Below, piece after piece: positions 1-8,373 of a DNA stretch of 64,000 nucleotides (the stretch's first letter is position 1; every line of letters begins with the position of its first letter). Made by a program: the position numbers and the translations under genes. Location of the stretch: the NCBI RefSeq assembly GCF_001931485.1, contig NZ_MSDV01000071.1, forward strand, positions 90,514-154,513, written 5' to 3'. The notes under the pieces were generated by a model. That model was not told where the DNA came from and made no database searches. It saw only the letters and a program-made list of their open reading frames with translations. Source of the stretch: Burkholderia sp. SRS-W-2-2016. GTDB taxonomy: Bacteria > Pseudomonadota > Gammaproteobacteria > Burkholderiales > Burkholderiaceae.

Positions 1-1
1 G

Positions 2-1693
2 AGCACGCTGAAAGGCGGCAATCGCTCGCTGGTCGGCTCGGCGAACGTCGATAGCACCACGTCGTTCTGCAATAACACGACCTGCTCCGTCACCTACATC
101 TACGACCAGATCGATCTGGTCGCGCCGCTGAAGGGCGGCGCCTTCGGCAACGTGCCGGCGACGCTGACGCTCAATACGGACGGCACGCAATCGCTGACCG
201 TGCCGAACGGCAGCTCGGGCTCGTCGAAGACAACTACCGTGCCGGTGCTCAACGGCTTCGCGACGATCACGCTGCCCGGCACGTCCGGCACCCTGACCGT
301 ACAACTGCTGCAGCCGCCGACCGCATTGACCGCGCAGGCGCCGACCCAGCAATTGACGATCGGCAATGACCTGCCCGCGGTGGGCGGTACGTCGGCGCAG
401 CTGTCGTATGCGACGACCAACGGTGTGCAGATTCCGGCACTCGGCACGCTGGCCGGCCAGGCGTATCGCAAGCGCTTCGGCACGGTCAACCAGTCGATCG
501 GCGACACCGAAATCGCCGCGTACATGGTGGCCGGCGCGCACTACAGCCAGTCGTCGACCTGCTGCGGCACGTACGGCAACATGGAAAGCAGCGCGGATCC
601 GGGTACTTATGCGCACGGCGAAGTGGAAGGCGAAATGTTCGGACTCGCGTTCTCGAACGGCAATGCGGCGGTATTCGGCTATTGCGACGGCAACGCCAGC
701 CAGGATCCGAAAGTCAAAGATCCGGTCTGCGCCGCTTCCAATACCAATTGGCCGGGCGTCGACGCGGAAGCCGGCGTGTATCTGTACGGTCCGCAGCAAC
801 CGGCGAAAGAGAAGTTCGTCACGGTATTGTCGAAGTACTCGCCGGTCGGCCAGGAGAACATTTTCGTGGTCAAAGGCGGCTCCGCTTCGCAAGGCGTGCT
901 GACCTCGCTCTATAACCAGGCACCGCCCGAAGCGTTGAACTTCTTCAACGACGCGGGCCATGCATTCAACGGTCAATGGCAGGGCGGCCTGTCGCTCGGC
1001 GAAGGCGGCGACGCCAGTGCCGCGCCGATCCAGTTCTTCGAAGGCGCGATCGTCACGAAGGCCACTTCCGACACGACCGACAACGCAATCCAGGCGAGCA
1101 TCGCGAGCTTCTACGGACCGCCGAGCAACGAGGCGGCATCCGCCTGCTATGCGAACAACCTGATCGACTCGCCGCTGAGCCTGTCGTCGCCGGATGCATG
1201 GTTGCAGTCGAACGGCGGCACCGCGGTACCGGCCACCGATATTTCCGGCATCGAACGCGGCGCGGCCACGGTCACGAGCACCAATGGTTCCGCGGTGTCG
1301 AACATCCACGAAGTGATTCGCGTGCAGGGCGGTCAGACGTACACGTTCACCGACTACGTGCTGGCCACCACCAACGCGACGGTATTCCCGGGCGGCTCGA
1401 TCCAGACCGACGACCCGGGCAACACCGAATTCGGCTGGGTGCTGAACACCAACACCGGTGCGGTCGTGCGCGGCGCGTGGGGCAACGGTCAGGCCACCTC
1501 GGTCAGCGCGGTGAAATCTGGCAACTGGTGGAAGGTCACGATGACGTTGACCGCGCCGGCCGGCTCGAATAACGCACAGGTCTTTATCGATCCGCCGACC
1601 TCGAGCAGCGCGGGTGCGCGCGCGCAGCAAGCCGCGTATCTGAGCGCGACGCACTACTGCCCGAGCCTGTCGATTCTGACCGCGTCGAAGTAA
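2..1693 (+). CDS. GH54-like alpha-L-arabinofuranosidase (5' end outside window)
   Basis: The frame is open from the left edge, so the N-terminus and any signal peptide lie outside. The middle resembles the catalytic domain of fungal-type arabinofuranosidase B (glycoside hydrolase family 54), which releases arabinose from plant arabinans and arabinoxylans. Seen are CCGTYGNMES (family: CCFDYGNAET), a VDAEAG block with Glu at 767-769, and GEGGDAS with Asp at 1010-1012 followed by FFEG and TDNAIQASI. The Glu and Asp are candidate catalytic residues by analogy. The last ~190 residues form a separate beta-rich region with paired aromatics (GNWWKVTM), like a carbohydrate-binding or surface module. 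Two adjacent cysteines suggest an exported protein. It ends with TAA at 1691-1693. The GH54 assignment is from remembered motif similarity and is moderately strong. Confidence 0.6.
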   Translation, partial: STLKGGNRSLVGSANVDSTTSFCNNTTCSVTYIYDQIDLVAPLKGGAFGNVPATLTLNTDGTQSLTVPNGSSGSSKTTTVPVLNGFATITLPGTSGTLTVQLLQPPTALTAQAPTQQLTIGNDLPAVGGTSAQLSYATTNGVQIPALGTLAGQAYRKRFGTVNQSIGDTEIAAYMVAGAHYSQSSTCCGTYGNMESSADPGTYAHGEVEGEMFGLAFSNGNAAVFGYCDGNASQDPKVKDPVCAASNTNWPGVDAEAGVYLYGPQQPAKEKFVTVLSKYSPVGQENIFVVKGGSASQGVLTSLYNQAPPEALNFFNDAGHAFNGQWQGGLSLGEGGDASAAPIQFFEGAIVTKATSDTTDNAIQASIASFYGPPSNEAASACYANNLIDSPLSLSSPDAWLQSNGGTAVPATDISGIERGAATVTSTNGSAVSNIHEVIRVQGGQTYTFTDYVLATTNATVFPGGSIQTDDPGNTEFGWVLNTNTGAVVRGAWGNGQATSVSAVKSGNWWKVTMTLTAPAGSNNAQVFIDPPTSSSAGARAQQAAYLSATHYCPSLSILTASK

Positions 1694-1892
1694 TGAGCGC
1701 GATGAACGGCGAGCCGCTATCGATGATTCGTTGACGCATTGCACGTTTAAAGGCACACTCGGCGACCATGCAAACCCTCACGTCCCACCCGACTGCGATG
1801 CATCATCATGCGCATGCCCGCGTGGGACTGCCTGTGGGGGTTCGCATACGCATACGCTAGCCAGACGTCATCGATAGCAACATGCGCCACAT

Positions 1893-1926
1893 GCCCCGCC
1901 GGTAACGACGGGGCTTTTTGTTTTTC
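1893..1926 (+). terminator. Rho-independent terminator
   Basis: An 8-bp stem, ccccgccg pairing with cgacgggg with one mismatch, and a short GTAA loop are followed by a T-rich tract (ctttttgttttt). It lies about 200 bases after the arabinofuranosidase stop and just before the YunG-like gene, so it probably insulates that gene from upstream transcription. Confidence 0.7.
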
Positions 1927-1976
1927 CGATCCGATCCGATTCGCGGGTCCCGCTCATCGAAAGAAGGAATGCCGCC

Positions 1977-2360
1977 ATGACCGAAGCAACACCCAAAGCC
2001 GCTGCATCGAATACATTCGCCACTCCGGTCGATCTGTACCGCGTACTTTCGCGCGTATGGGCCGGCGACACCGCGAGTCCGACGCACGCATGGTCGCCGT
2101 CCAATCGCGCGCAGAATCATTGCAGCCTCACGTCGCTGATCGTTCAGGACTACTTCGGCGGCGAGATTCTGACCACGCGCACGCCTGGCGGCACGCACTT
2201 CTACAATCTGATCGACGGCCGGCGTTGGGATCTGACGGTCAGCCAGTTTGCCGAACCGATCCCGTTCGACGATACGCCGTCGACACGCGACGCGGCATTG
2301 GCGGATGGATCGCTGGAGAAATACGAATTGCTGAAGTCGAGGTTGCAGCAAGCGCAATAA
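1977..2360 (+). CDS. YunG-family protein
   Basis: A 127-residue cytosolic protein with no signal peptide or membrane segment. The sequence CSLTSLIVQDYFGGEIL, then THFYNLIDG and RWDLTVSQF, matches the YunG family of small proteins, which look like papain-fold or transglutaminase-like relatives with a Cys (NHCSLT) and a His (THFYN) in equivalent places. The biological role of the family is not established. The ATG at 1977 has a good ribosome binding site (AAGAAGGA) about 8 bases upstream. It stands alone, preceded by a terminator and convergent with the MFS gene that ends at 2431. Confidence 0.7.
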   Translation: MTEATPKAAASNTFATPVDLYRVLSRVWAGDTASPTHAWSPSNRAQNHCSLTSLIVQDYFGGEILTTRTPGGTHFYNLIDGRRWDLTVSQFAEPIPFDDTPSTRDAALADGSLEKYELLKSRLQQAQ

Positions 2361-2430
2361 GCGCTCGCGCTATTTGATGCATGGCCAAAGTCGCACTGAG
2401 CGAATGCGGCTTTGGCCACGCTGTTCTCGA

Positions 2431-3786
2431 TCAGCGAAGCGGCGGCGGCTGTTTGCCCGGAATCCCCTGCCCGCGCAGCGAACATCCGGACGTTTCAGTA
2501 ACGAAGATCAGCGCAATCGCGCCGATCACACACGCGGCCATCATGTAGTACGCGGGCACCAATGCATTACCGGTTCTCGCGACCAGCCATTCGTTCACCA
2601 TCGGCGCGGTGCCGCCAAAAATCGACGTCGATACGTTATACGCAATCGCCATCCCCGCATAACGAACCTGAGTCGGGAACATCGCGGGGAACATCGCCGA
2701 GATACTCGCGAGTTGCGGCACATACAGAAGCCCGAGTACCGAGAAGCCGATCAGCGCGCCGACTACGCCGAGCTTCATCAACATGAACATCGGAATCGCG
2801 GCGACGAATAGCCCGACCAGCGAAAACCACCACACGTTCTTGCGGCCGATGCGATCCGAGAACGTGCCGGCGAGCGGCAGGAACACCATCATCGCGAGCA
2901 TGCCGAGCAGCGGCACCAGCAACGACATGTTGTCGCTCATACCGAGCTGCTTCTGCATGAAGGTCGGCATATACGCGAGCAGAACATAGTTGACCACGTT
3001 CAACGCGACCACCAGAGCACCGAGCAGAACCAGCGGTCGCCAGTAGTCGGTCAACAGTTTTTTGAGCGTCACGCAGCTGTGCGGTTCGTTGTGCTTCGTC
3101 TGTTCGAGTTCGCGAAACACGGGAGTATCTTCGAGTTTCGAGCGCAGATAGAAACCGATCAGACCGAGCGGCGCCGCGATCAGAAACGGCAGGCGCCAGC
3201 CCCATGCATGCATCGCGGTATTGCCGAGCACGACCGAACAACCGAGCATCAGCAACGCGCCGAGCGAGAAGCCCGCCAGTGTCGCGAATTCGAGAAAGCT
3301 GCCGCAAAAGCCGCGCTTTTTATCGGGTGCGTATTCGGCCATGAAAGTCGCGGCGCCGCCATATTCGCCGCCGGTCGAAAAGCCCTGAATCATCCGCAGA
3401 ATGACCAGCAAGGCCGGCGCCCACCAGCCGATACTCGCGTAAGTCGGCACGAGCCCGACCAGCAACGTCGCAACCGACATCATGATGATCGTCAACGCGA
3501 GTACGTGCTTGCGACCCAGCCGGTCACCGAGCGGCCCCCAGAACAGACCGCCGAGCGGGCGCACCAGAAACGAAATCGCGAACGTCGCAAGCGCGAATAA
3601 AGTGGCTTGCGCGGTGCTGCCGGGAAATAACGCGGCCGAAATATAAGTGAGGCCGTACGCGTAAATCCCATAGTCGAACCACTCGGTTGCGTTGCCGAGC
3701 GCCGACGCGGCAATCGCGCGTCGCAGCAGGCTACGCGCCGGCGGCTGCGCGGTTTGTTCGCCGCTCCATGAATGTACGTAATCCAT
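2431..3786 (-). CDS. ProP-like MFS metabolite:H+ symporter, probable osmolyte carrier
   Basis: A twelve-helix major facilitator of 451 residues in the metabolite:H+ symporter family (ProP, KgtP, ShiA). Hallmarks are the N-terminal GNATEWFDYGIYAYG, the loop 2-3 motif GDRLGRKHVL, RMIQGFSTGGEYGGA in helix 5, its repeat SDRIGRKNVW in the second half, and the ETSGCSLRG tail typical of ProP-type carriers. The ATG at 3786 is chosen because GGAGGAG lies 8 bases upstream; an upstream in-frame ATG at 3792 is only 2 bases from it. It is last in the block running from ehuA and has its own upstream region carrying a degenerate copy of the CTAG-centred palindrome (3870-3885). A role in ectoine or proline/betaine uptake is inferred from context. 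Confidence 0.75.
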   Translation of the reverse strand: MDYVHSWSGEQTAQPPARSLLRRAIAASALGNATEWFDYGIYAYGLTYISAALFPGSTAQATLFALATFAISFLVRPLGGLFWGPLGDRLGRKHVLALTIIMMSVATLLVGLVPTYASIGWWAPALLVILRMIQGFSTGGEYGGAATFMAEYAPDKKRGFCGSFLEFATLAGFSLGALLMLGCSVVLGNTAMHAWGWRLPFLIAAPLGLIGFYLRSKLEDTPVFRELEQTKHNEPHSCVTLKKLLTDYWRPLVLLGALVVALNVVNYVLLAYMPTFMQKQLGMSDNMSLLVPLLGMLAMMVFLPLAGTFSDRIGRKNVWWFSLVGLFVAAIPMFMLMKLGVVGALIGFSVLGLLYVPQLASISAMFPAMFPTQVRYAGMAIAYNVSTSIFGGTAPMVNEWLVARTGNALVPAYYMMAACVIGAIALIFVTETSGCSLRGQGIPGKQPPPLR

Positions 3787-3869
3787 CTCCATCTCTCCTC
3801 CGGAATGTCTGCTGTGCGACCCAGGCAACGTCGCCCGAGTCCACGATACCGACGGCGCGCGGCCGAAAC

Positions 3870-3885
3870 GATGTTCTAGGACGAT
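3870..3885. promoter_or_regulatory. Candidate MocR/EnuR operator (degenerate)
   Basis: GATGTTCTAGGACGAT matches 13 of 16 positions of ATTG-YY-CTAG-RR-CAAT, the palindrome seen at 8148, 17700 and 22848. It sits 84 bases upstream of the MFS start codon. Assignment is by similarity to the other three copies only. Confidence 0.4.
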
Positions 3886-4043
3886 GCGGTGATCGGGGTT
3901 TTCCATGAAGTGCGAAGCGGATGCGGTAATCCGTACGCGCGTGTGAATCGCGCGGCGAACGCGTTCGGGAAAACAACCCGATTCGCGCGGCCGCGCATGC
4001 TCTATGCAGGGGTTGCGCCTTCGGCAAAACGTCTTCTAGTGGC

Positions 4044-4820
4044 TCAGCGTACGAGCAACGGCAAGCTCATCAGGCGCCCTTGCCCCACGCGCGGCGTGTT
4101 CTCATCGCACAGCCGCAAACACATCCATGCGGTCGCGAGATTGCTGCTCACCACCGGTTTGCCGATCGCCGCCTCGATTCGCGCGATGATCGGCGCAGCG
4201 CGCACCGCGGTGCAGGAGATAAACAGCGCGTCGGACTCCGGCGCAATCGCTTCGCGTGCGAACGCGACGATATCGTCGTGCGAGAGCCGTGCCATTTCGC
4301 GGTCGTCGCTCAGACCGATGCAGGAGAATCGATCGATCGTGAAACCCCGCGCGGCAAAGTACTCGGCCATCGGCCGGCTGGTGTCGACCGTATAGGGCGT
4401 CAGCACACTGATGCGGCGCGCGCCGAGCGTATCGAGCGCGGTGACCGCGGCGGCGGTCGGCGTGACGACTCTGGCCGATGGCTTCGCCGCGTGAATCGCC
4501 TGTTCTATTTGCGCATCGCCGATCATCACCGACGCCGACGTACACGAATACATCACCACGTCGAGCGTTTCGTCGGGCAGGATCAACGCGGCGCCGGCAG
4601 TCAAAGAAGGTTGCATCGCCCGCAGGTTCTCGGCCGTGACCGGGTTCGCATACGGCACCCGGTTCACATAAATGCCGATCCGCTCGCTCGCAACCAGCGC
4701 GGCAAAATCCGGCTCGGTGGTGTGGTCGGTGGCGAGAATGACGAGGCCAACACGTTTTTCGAACGCGCGATCGATCAGTTGCGGCCTGCGTTGAAATTGC
4801 TCAATAGGAGTTGGCGTCAT
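4044..4820 (-). CDS. eutA: EutA-like Asp/Glu racemase-superfamily protein
   Basis: A 258-residue member of the Asp/Glu racemase and maleate isomerase superfamily. It has the two conserved cysteine motifs of the fold, YSCTSASVM in the N-terminal half and FISCTAVRA in the C-terminal half. In known ectoine loci EutA works with EutB and EutC to convert 5-hydroxyectoine to ectoine. Its ATG overlaps the TAA of ehuD (TAATG), so translation is probably coupled to the transporter genes. The position directly after ehuABCD supports eutA over a generic maleate isomerase or arylmalonate decarboxylase. A longer open frame upstream is only antisense-type read-through of the permease region. Confidence 0.75.
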   Translation of the reverse strand: MTPTPIEQFQRRPQLIDRAFEKRVGLVILATDHTTEPDFAALVASERIGIYVNRVPYANPVTAENLRAMQPSLTAGAALILPDETLDVVMYSCTSASVMIGDAQIEQAIHAAKPSARVVTPTAAAVTALDTLGARRISVLTPYTVDTSRPMAEYFAARGFTIDRFSCIGLSDDREMARLSHDDIVAFAREAIAPESDALFISCTAVRAAPIIARIEAAIGKPVVSSNLATAWMCLRLCDENTPRVGQGRLMSLPLLVR

Positions 4821-5479
4821 TAATGCCCCGGCGCGGGAAAGCGCTTTTCGAGCAGCCGCACGCAGGCCACCGCGATCAGGCTGATAAAGAGGAACAGCAC
4901 GCCGACCAGCGTCATCGGCTCCAGATAGCGGTAGTCCGTATTCGCGATAATCTTTGCCTGATTCATCAATTCGAGGACCGTGATCGCCGACAGCAGCGGC
5001 GTTTCCTTGAACATCGAAATCAGGTAATTGGCGAGCGCGGGCAGCATCGGCGGTACGGCTTCGGGGATGATTACGTGCTGCCACGTTTGCACGGGACTCA
5101 GGTTGCACGCTTTCGCGGCCTCCCATTGCCCGCGCGGAATGCTTTCGATCCCGGCGCGATAGACTTCGGCCGCATACGTCGCGTAATGCACGCCGATCGC
5201 CAGCACGCCGGCCGCGAGCGCCGGCATCCGGATACCGATATCCGGCAATACGTAAAACACGAAGTACAACTGCACCAGCAACGGCGTGCCGCGAATGAAA
5301 CTCGCGACCGCCGCGGTGCCGCGCGACACCGCGCGATTCGGCGCGAGCCGCAAAATTGCGATCGCCAGCCCGGCAATCGCCGCGACGACCGCGCCGAGCA
5401 GCGTCGCCAGTACCGTGATCTTCAACCCTTGCAGCAGAATCGGCAGAATCTCGCGCACGAAGCTCCAGTCCCATTCCAT
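4820..5479 (-). CDS. ehuD: Ectoine/hydroxyectoine ABC transporter permease EhuD
   Basis: A 219-residue inner-membrane permease of the His/Glu/Gln polar amino acid ABC family. It has membrane helices at about residues 13-45, 60-85, 95-115 and 185-210. The EAA-type coupling loop (EAAKACNLSPVQTWQHVIIPEAVP) contacts the ATPase. AGGAG lies about 8 bases before the ATG at 5479. It follows ehuC after 4 bases and overlaps eutA by one base. It is expected to pair with EhuC as the membrane channel, fed by the binding protein EhuB and powered by EhuA. The ectoine specificity is inferred from the neighbouring catabolic genes. Confidence 0.8.
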   Translation of the reverse strand: MEWDWSFVREILPILLQGLKITVLATLLGAVVAAIAGLAIAILRLAPNRAVSRGTAAVASFIRGTPLLVQLYFVFYVLPDIGIRMPALAAGVLAIGVHYATYAAEVYRAGIESIPRGQWEAAKACNLSPVQTWQHVIIPEAVPPMLPALANYLISMFKETPLLSAITVLELMNQAKIIANTDYRYLEPMTLVGVLFLFISLIAVACVRLLEKRFPAPGH

Positions 5480-5483
5480 GGCT

Positions 5484-6143
5484 CTATCTCCTGATCCGGT
5501 CGAGCCCGAAGCTCATCCGGTTTTCGAGCTTGCGCATGCCGAACGAAATCAGGCACGCCAGTGCGAAGTACAGCGCGAGAATCGTCGCGAACGGCAGCAG
5601 CGTATTGCCGGTTTGCGAGCGGACCACTTGCGCCTGGAACGTCATGTCGCCGAGCGAGATCAGCGACACGACCGCGGTGCCCTTCAGCAATTCGATTGCG
5701 TTGTTGCCGAACGTGGGCATCATCAGCGGCAACGCCTGCGGCAGGATCACGTGGCGCATCCGTTGATATCGCGTCAGATTCAGCGCGATGCACGCGTTGC
5801 GCTGCTCATGGCCGATCGCGGCAACCGCGCCGCGCACCACTTCCGCGCCGTACGCGCCCACGTTCAGGCCCAACGCGAGCACGCCGGCCTGCAGAGGCGT
5901 CAGCGAAATGCCGGCCATCGGCAACACGAAGTACGCCCAGAACAGTTGCACGAAGATCGACGTGCCGCGAAAGAACTCGATATACGACGTGGCAATCGCA
6001 CGCACCGCGAAGAAACGCGACAGACGCCCGAGACCCGCGGCGAACGCCATCACGAGCGCCAGCACCGCGCCCATCAGCGTCAACTCGACGGTCGTCTGCG
6101 CGCCCTTCAGAATCAGCAGCAAATAGCCGGACCAGTGGCTCAT
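5484..6143 (-). CDS. ehuC: Ectoine/hydroxyectoine ABC transporter permease EhuC
   Basis: A 219-residue paralogue of EhuD with the same architecture. The N-terminal helix contains LLLILKGAQTTVELTLMGAV, the middle has IEFFRGTSIFVQL, and the coupling loop is EQRNACIALNLTRYQRMRHVILPQALP. Start at 6143 with GCGAGG about 9 bases upstream. It forms the heteromeric permease pair of a polar-amino-acid-type uptake system. It sits between ehuB (74-base gap) and ehuD (4-base gap). Sequence alone gives the family; the substrate is inferred from context. Confidence 0.8.
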   Translation of the reverse strand: MSHWSGYLLLILKGAQTTVELTLMGAVLALVMAFAAGLGRLSRFFAVRAIATSYIEFFRGTSIFVQLFWAYFVLPMAGISLTPLQAGVLALGLNVGAYGAEVVRGAVAAIGHEQRNACIALNLTRYQRMRHVILPQALPLMMPTFGNNAIELLKGTAVVSLISLGDMTFQAQVVRSQTGNTLLPFATILALYFALACLISFGMRKLENRMSFGLDRIRR

Positions 6144-6216
6144 CGATGCACCTCGCGGAAAACAATGTATCGGTAGCCATGACGTTGCCGCGCACGCATG
6201 GCCTTCGCCCTCACGC

Positions 6217-7059
6217 TCAGTTCTTCGCCGAGCAGAGCTTTTCGCGGCTATTCGACATCGCCGCTTTCGCCGAGAAGCCGTACGGTTCGACGATCTTCGC
6301 GAATTCGCCGGACTCCTTCATCTTCTTCAGCTCGACGTCGAACGCATCGCGCAACGCGGTGTCCTGCTTGCGGAATGCAACGCCGTCGCACTGCACCGGC
6401 GTGTTCAGCACCGGCGCGATCGATTCGAGATTCGGGTCTTTCGCCTTCGACAGAAGATCGGTAATGGACAGCAGCGGCAATGCGAATACATCGATGCGGC
6501 CATCCTGCAGCATCTTCAGACCGCTCTGGCCATCCGGCACGATGATCACGCGATCGGTCGGAATATTCGCGGCGGTCGCGAGCTTCTGTTCGGTGGTGCC
6601 GCCCTCCACGCCGATCACCGCTTTCGGATCCTTGGCGATTTCCTCATAGGTCTTGATGCTCTTCGTGTTGCCCTTCTTGACCGCGAACGCTTCGACCGCG
6701 CACAGCACCGGCTGCGAATAAGCCACCGCCGCGCAGCGTTGCGGCGTCATGAAGAGTCCCGCCGCTATCGCGTCATGACGCCCGGCCGCGAGGCCCGGAA
6801 TCATCGCGCCGTATTCGGACACCGACGCGACGATGTCGTTGACGCCGAGCCTCTTGAACACCGCGCGCGCGACGTCGGGCGCCGCGCCGGTTACTTTGCC
6901 GTCGGCGCCGATCGCGGTGAACGGCGGTTCGTTGGCAATCGCGATTCGCGCGAAACCTTGCTGACGTAGCTGGGTGAGCTTGTCGTCGGCCGCATGAGCA
7001 ACGCTCGCGAACGTCAGCAGCGACAGTCCTCCCGCAATCAGAATCCCCTTCAGCTTCAT
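6217..7059 (-). CDS. ehuB: Ectoine/hydroxyectoine substrate-binding protein EhuB
   Basis: A periplasmic solute-binding protein (SBP family 3) of 280 residues. The first 23 residues form a signal peptide (MKLKGILIAGGLSLLTFASVAHA). The mature part begins with a short helix and RIAIANEPPFTAIGADGKVTG, the first strand of the type II binding fold. It continues with the family signature FKRLGVNDI and the hinge block VIGVEGGTTEQKLA. Aromatic residues such as PPFTA and EPYGFS fit the ligand-cage pattern of EhuB. AGGAG precedes the ATG at 7059. It lies between ehuA and ehuC, the typical order. An extra cysteine pair (QRCAAVAY, VLCAVEAF) could form a disulfide. Confidence 0.8.
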   Translation of the reverse strand: MKLKGILIAGGLSLLTFASVAHAADDKLTQLRQQGFARIAIANEPPFTAIGADGKVTGAAPDVARAVFKRLGVNDIVASVSEYGAMIPGLAAGRHDAIAAGLFMTPQRCAAVAYSQPVLCAVEAFAVKKGNTKSIKTYEEIAKDPKAVIGVEGGTTEQKLATAANIPTDRVIIVPDGQSGLKMLQDGRIDVFALPLLSITDLLSKAKDPNLESIAPVLNTPVQCDGVAFRKQDTALRDAFDVELKKMKESGEFAKIVEPYGFSAKAAMSNSREKLCSAKN

Positions 7060-7136
7060 GATCTCTGGCTCCTAAGGCGTGGTGGTATGGCGTAGTAGTG
7101 AGTGATGTGCAACGTCGGAAATGGAATGCGTCGGGC

Positions 7137-8039
7137 TCAGATCCGGTGTCCCGCGGCGAGAATCTTGCGCAGGAAGGTCTGGGTGCGCTCGTGAGTCGGA
7201 TGCGTAAAGATGTCCTCGGGCTTGCCTTCCTCGACGATCCGGCCGCGGTCGAAGAACAGCACGCGGTCCGCGAAGTCGTGCGCGAAACCCATTTCGTGTG
7301 TGACCAGCAGCATCGTCATATCGGTTTCACGCGCAAGCCGCTGCATTACGTTCAGTACTTCTTCGACGAGTTCGGGGTCGAGCGCGGAAGTCACTTCGTC
7401 GAACAGCATGATCTTCGGCGCCAGTGCAAGCGCCCGCGCAATCGCGACGCGCTGCTTCTGTCCGCCCGACAATTGCGCGGGACGGCTTTTCGCCTTGTCC
7501 GCCATTCCGACCATGTCGAGCAATTCGAGCGCGCGCTTCTCGGCCGACTCGCGGCTCTCGCCCTTGGTCAGCATCGGCGCGAGCGTCACGTTCTCGAGCA
7601 CGCTCTTGTGCGGAAACAGATTGAAGTGCTGAAACACCATGCCGATCTTCTCGCGCATCTTCTGCAGATGCCGCTCGTTCGCGGGCACCATCTGAGCGCC
7701 GCGCGGCATATGGAACAGCTGTTCGCCGTCCACTTCGATATGGCCGCCTTCGATCGTTTCGAGTGTCATCAGAATGCGCAGGATCGTCGTTTTGCCCGAG
7801 CCGGACGGGCCGATCAGCGCGAGCTTTTCGCCGGGCATCACGTCGAGCGACAGCCCATCGAGCACGGTCAGTGCGCCATAGCGCTTGGTAATCCCGTCGA
7901 TCCGGATCAGCGGCTTCACGCCCGCTGCTTCCTCGCGCCGCTGCGAAACAGCGGCAGGCGCGGCCGCGCGGTCGGAAGAAAGACTTGCCGGGGCGATGCC
8001 TGAAGCGCTCAGCAGATCGGTAACTCGCGCAGTGTTCAT
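7137..8039 (-). CDS. ehuA: Ectoine/hydroxyectoine ABC transporter ATPase EhuA
   Basis: A cytoplasmic ABC ATPase of about 300 residues. Walker A is GPSGSGKTT, the Q-loop is VFQHFNLFPHKSVLENV, the signature is LSGGQKQR, Walker B is KIMLFDEVTSALDPE, and the switch His is in LVTHEMG. These are typical of polar-amino-acid importers. A ~45-residue N-terminal extension precedes the ATPase core. The start at 8039 is chosen because an upstream in-frame ATG (8135) would place the gene almost against the palindrome at 8148. No strong ribosome binding site is evident for either start. It is first in the ehuABCD-eutA block and divergent from doeA, so the shared 335-base region probably carries both promoters. 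Confidence 0.8.
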   Translation of the reverse strand: MNTARVTDLLSASGIAPASLSSDRAAAPAAVSQRREEAAGVKPLIRIDGITKRYGALTVLDGLSLDVMPGEKLALIGPSGSGKTTILRILMTLETIEGGHIEVDGEQLFHMPRGAQMVPANERHLQKMREKIGMVFQHFNLFPHKSVLENVTLAPMLTKGESRESAEKRALELLDMVGMADKAKSRPAQLSGGQKQRVAIARALALAPKIMLFDEVTSALDPELVEEVLNVMQRLARETDMTMLLVTHEMGFAHDFADRVLFFDRGRIVEEGKPEDIFTHPTHERTQTFLRKILAAGHRI

Positions 8040-8147
8040 ATCGATTCGATCCCGTTCGTCATGCGTGACTTCAGTGAATGGATTGCGGCGGCGGTACTGG
8101 GACCGCCAGTGATGCGAATCAGAATACGCAGCCATATTTCCGTTCTA

Positions 8148-8165
8148 AATTGCTCTAGAACAATT
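8148..8165. promoter_or_regulatory. Candidate EnuR operator in the ehuA-doeA divergent region
   Basis: AATTGCTCTAGAACAATT is a near-perfect palindrome centred on CTAG. It lies 109 bases before the ehuA start and 209 bases before the doeA start. An almost identical sequence precedes the MocR-type regulator (22848-22865), and a partial one precedes eutB (17700-17717). Confidence 0.6.
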
Positions 8166-8373
8166 CTTTTTTCCGGTGTGAGCAAAGAGCGTCAATGCGT
8201 GCAGTGCAACAACTGCGATGCGCCGGCTATTCGCGCGACGAAGATTGAACTAGCACATTCGGCGGGCTTTTTTCGCGGCATTAGACTGCGCCGAGAAATA
8301 CCCCGTGGACGCCCCATTCACGTGCAACGGGCGCCACTTCCCGCAACGACGTCACGCTCAGAGAGAGGGGAAG

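Noticed and set aside
4821..5474. N-terminal extension of the EutA frame to a 476-codon protein
   Set aside because: The extra part is out-of-frame reading of ehuD; the TAATG overlap fixes the real start at 4820.
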